Source: Microcystis aeruginosa FD4 (GTDB taxonomy: Bacteria; Cyanobacteriota; Cyanobacteriia; Cyanobacteriales; Microcystaceae). Taken from it: a stretch of 64,000 bases of DNA. Shown here piece after piece: positions 61,908 through 64,000 of this stretch (position 1 is its first letter; every line of letters starts with the position of its first letter). Location: positions 4,898,001 to 4,962,000 of the forward strand of contig NZ_CP046973.1 in the NCBI RefSeq assembly GCF_009792235.1. The letters run 5' to 3'. The notes under the pieces are model-generated. The model was not told the origin of the DNA, did no database searches, and saw only the letters and a program-made list of their open reading frames with translations. Position numbers and translations under genes: made by a program.

Positions 61908-62300
61908 TTGATTCTCTCTAAAATACCTTTACTAGGGGATACAGATGTATCTTCAACCAGTACAAAATTATCCCCTGGTAAAGAGGATGTCGAGAACAAA
62001 CGTCCGCGCCGTCGTAGGGGGGAGGGTTCGGGTTATTTCATCACCACTTATTCTCAAAAGGCGAAGTACGGGCGCAAATATCTCCAGATTTTCTATCAAG
62101 TCGAATTCGGTAAGCGCAAGCGATCGATCTACCTTGCACCTGAAAAGGTAGATCGGATTCGAGAACTCGATCGCATGGGCAGACCGATCGAGGAAATTCT
62201 AGAAGCGATCGATTTCCCCAAAGCGCGGGAGGTTTTAGAGGAATACCAGCAGTTTTTACGAAACAAATCGGTAATCAATCCAAGTAATAGGAGCTTATAA
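61908..62300 (+). CDS. Small basic protein, paralogue B
   Basis: A 130-residue protein with a basic patch KRPRRRRGEGSG before the shared core YFITTYSQKAKYGRKYLQIFYQVEFGKRKRSIYLAPEKVDRIRELDRMGRPIEEILEAI. Length and core match paralogue A. It is followed at once by a small broken gene at 62302. ATG at 61908 would not be needed: a TTG there starts the open frame, and no good ribosome site is seen, so the start is uncertain. Confidence 0.55.
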   Translation: MILSKIPLLGDTDVSSTSTKLSPGKEDVENKRPRRRRGEGSGYFITTYSQKAKYGRKYLQIFYQVEFGKRKRSIYLAPEKVDRIRELDRMGRPIEEILEAIDFPKAREVLEEYQQFLRNKSVINPSNRSL

Positions 62301-62301
62301 G

Positions 62302-62635
62302 ATGACAGAAGTTTCTCAGCGAGATTTTATCAAGAAGATCAACCAACTTACCCGCAAATCTAGTTTTTATTAACGTTTCAACGAATGCCGCTATAGCCAT
62401 GTCAAGGGCTACATCGACCACGACGACGTTATTTTCTCTATGGCTCGTTTGCTGACGAGTTATCAGTGTTATGATGCCGATATTTTCGAGATGGATTTCA
62501 CTCACCGCACTTCTTTGATTATTCTCGATCGAGCTTATCAAAAAGGTTTCGGTTCCTATTGGTTGAGCGAGTCTCTTTTTGATGCTTTCTGCAATAGTCA
62601 ACTACCCAATACGGTCGGGCAGCTCAAACAGGTAA
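62302..62635 (+). pseudogene. Hypothetical protein gene with an in-frame stop, cut by an IS630 element
   Basis: From ATG 62302 (MTEVSQRDFIKKINQLTRKSSFY) the frame meets TAA at 62371 and then stays open for 90 codons (RFNECRYSHVKGYIDHDDVIFSMARLL, SYWLSESLFDAFCNSQLPNTVGQLKQ) until the IS630 end. Restoring one codon would give over 110 coherent residues. No family is recognised. The 3' end beyond the IS is not present on the other side. Confidence 0.6.
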
Positions 62636-63777
62636 TACCATTTTTCAAAAAGTATGTCATACTTGGTAAAGGTATAGTTTGTGTGGTAAAAAGGCAATGA
62701 GTGGAGTCCCTAATATTAATGTTGCTGAGTCAGTAGAAGAATTAAAATCCTTGTTGAAGCAACAAGTAACCTCTTTAAACTTTGCTAAAGTACAATCCCT
62801 GTATCTACTAAAAATTAAGGAGGTAGAAACGGTTCGTCATCTCGCCGTGTTAATAGGACGCTCAGAAAGAACTATTCATCGCTGGTTAAGTTGTTATCGA
62901 GAAGGAGGAATAGAAAATCTCTTGTCAGAACCAGAAAAACTGGGAAGACCCAAAAAGATTTCAGTGGAAGAAGCCGCTCTAATTCAGAATGAATTAAAAG
63001 ACCCAGAAGGATTTCAAAGTTATAAAGAAATTCATTTTTGGGTATCAATTATTTTAGAAATACCCACCAGTTATAGAACTGTTTACCGTCTCGTAAGAAA
63101 TGAATTACAAGCTAAATTAAAAGTGGCTCGACCTCAAAATTTAAAACAATTACCAGGAGAAGTAAAAATATTCCAAAATAATCTATATGAACAGCTACAA
63201 GCTTTACTAGAAAAGGAATCTGAAAAAGTTAGTCAATATTTAAAAGTCCGCTTCTGCTGTCCAGATGAAAGTCGCTTTGGCTGTCCTACCATGGTCAGAA
63301 ATAAAATAACAATTAAAGGCATAAAGCCCCTTGGTAATTTTCAGTATAATTTTCAATATCTCTGGCTCTATGGTTTAATAGAACCTCGAACAGGTAGCAG
63401 TTTTTTTTATGAATTCTCTCATTTAGATGGGGAATGTTTTAATCAATATTTAACGCTTTTTTCTCAAGCTTTTTCTGAGGAATTACATATTATTCAATTA
63501 GATAATGCTCCCGCACATACGGCGACCGACCTAGAAATACCTGATAATATTATCCTATTTTATCAACCTCCCTATTGTCCAGAAGTAAATCCAATTGAGA
63601 GAGTTTGGCTATATTTGAAAAACCTATTGGCCTGGGGCAATTTTAACTCCCTTGATAACTTAAGAAGTAAACTTTACCATCTTTTAAATTCTCTATCCAA
63701 TGACACGCTCGGGTATTTGACGGGATGGTCTTGGATTTTAGAAGCTCTATGTCTGTCAGGAATTTAGAAAAATGGTA
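62636..63777 (+). mobile_element. IS630-family insertion sequence
   Basis: CCATTTTTC (from 62638) and GAAAAATGG (to 63775) are inverted ends with TA on each side, typical of IS630/mariner elements. About 1140 bases with one transposase ORF. The same ends bound the MITE at 49731-49972. Confidence 0.85.
62697..63767 (+). CDS. IS630-family transposase
   Basis: A 356-residue single-ORF transposase. The N-terminal HTH includes HLAVLIGRSERTIHRWLSCYREGG. The DDE triad is visible: CCPDESRFGCPT (Asp), IIQLDNAPAHTATD (Asp) and CPEVNPIERVWLYLK (Glu). No stop or frameshift is seen, so this copy may be active. The ATG at 62697 is chosen; an in-frame TTG (62679) precedes it. Confidence 0.9.
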   Translation: MSGVPNINVAESVEELKSLLKQQVTSLNFAKVQSLYLLKIKEVETVRHLAVLIGRSERTIHRWLSCYREGGIENLLSEPEKLGRPKKISVEEAALIQNELKDPEGFQSYKEIHFWVSIILEIPTSYRTVYRLVRNELQAKLKVARPQNLKQLPGEVKIFQNNLYEQLQALLEKESEKVSQYLKVRFCCPDESRFGCPTMVRNKITIKGIKPLGNFQYNFQYLWLYGLIEPRTGSSFFYEFSHLDGECFNQYLTLFSQAFSEELHIIQLDNAPAHTATDLEIPDNIILFYQPPYCPEVNPIERVWLYLKNLLAWGNFNSLDNLRSKLYHLLNSLSNDTLGYLTGWSWILEALCLSGI

Positions 63778-64000
63778 TAAGGTTTGGGTGGGTACATTGA
63801 CCAAGGTTTGACCGATACCGGCCCCAGCCCACAAGAGCAGTAATCCCTGGAGATTGACCATTGGGACGGGTAAAATTGTAAGGCTCATTAGCACAGCCCC
63901 AACCGTCGTTAAATGGGTTCGTTTTCCCTGTTGCTGAGTGTTGCCCAAACCGAGGGAAGCTACCGTCGCTCCCAACCCAAAAGCCGCCATTGGCCAACCA
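63776..64000 (-). pseudogene. MFS transporter fragment, broken at the IS630 end and running off the right edge
   Basis: Minus-strand reading from the right edge gives about 74 codons with two or three hydrophobic segments: WPMAAFGLGATVASLGLGN, LTTVGAVLMSLTILPVPM and GLLLLWAGAGIGQTLVNVPTQTL. This matches the central-to-late part of major facilitator transporters. The frame ends inside the IS630 right end, where the family would continue after NVPTQTL. The missing part is not on the left side of the IS, so the gene has been cut by rearrangement. Confidence 0.65.

Overview
The window looks like chromosome of a bloom-forming cyanobacterium, most likely Microcystis aeruginosa. This is inferred from gene content: an aeruginosin-type (aer) peptide cluster with a halogenase, cyanobacterial ndhA-I-G-E, an AT-rich genome with GCGATCGC sites, many short tandem and dispersed repeats, and a dense load of IS701-, ISL3-, IS605- and IS630-type elements. 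Species assignment was not tested by any search.

Layout: (1) 1-7.0 kb, housekeeping and accessory chromosomal genes: the N-terminus of a repeat-containing protein leaving the left edge, a Tat-exported iron-binding protein with a candidate Fur box, a DUF938 methyltransferase, DNA topoisomerase I and a SWIM-zinc-finger protein. (2) 7.1-34.4 kb, one co-directional aer cluster: AerA loading module (AMP ligase-KR-ACP), AerJ halogenase, AerB (C-A-PCP-E), a type 2 IPP-isomerase-like flavoenzyme, AerD/AerE/AerF (Choi formation from prephenate), a sulfotransferase-like protein, AerG1 (C-A-PCP), an SDR, AerG2 (C-A-PCP-reductase), a hexapeptide acyltransferase and an ABC exporter. The predicted logic is (chloro)hydroxyphenyllactate - D-amino acid - Choi - reductively released C-terminal residue, with possible sulfation and acylation. 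(3) 34.5-49.4 kb, ordinary cyanobacterial genes: pyrE, ndhAIGE, a DHNA-CoA-thioesterase-like protein, a cytochrome b6 cofactor-assembly (CCB) protein, a metal ABC permease, a DUF433/DUF5615 pair, DedA, ahcY, ribE, proA and dxr. A DUF1361 gene here is frameshifted.

(4) 49.5-63.8 kb, a degraded, plasmid- or phage-like accessory island. It holds an IS630-related MITE, a decayed IS701-like element, an alkB gene cut by an ISL3 element, ribbon-helix-helix proteins, an IS605-type tnpA/tnpB element beside a truncated HTH protein with palindromic SLSE-coding repeats, two related small basic proteins and an IS630 element. The island's most unusual gene, at 52.5-53.0 kb, encodes a SLOG/DprA-like protein from DNA almost without adenine on its coding strand (11 A in 300 bases, 52681-52980). 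The protein lacks Lys, Thr, Tyr and His. (5) At the right edge a truncated MFS transporter abuts the IS630 element, suggesting an IS-associated rearrangement.

The strongest leads for something undescribed are the adenine-depleted SLOG-like gene and its paired promoter units, the AerJ halogenase carrying an NRPS-type docking domain, and a TnpB without the usual zinc ribbon or the usual RuvC-II glutamate.
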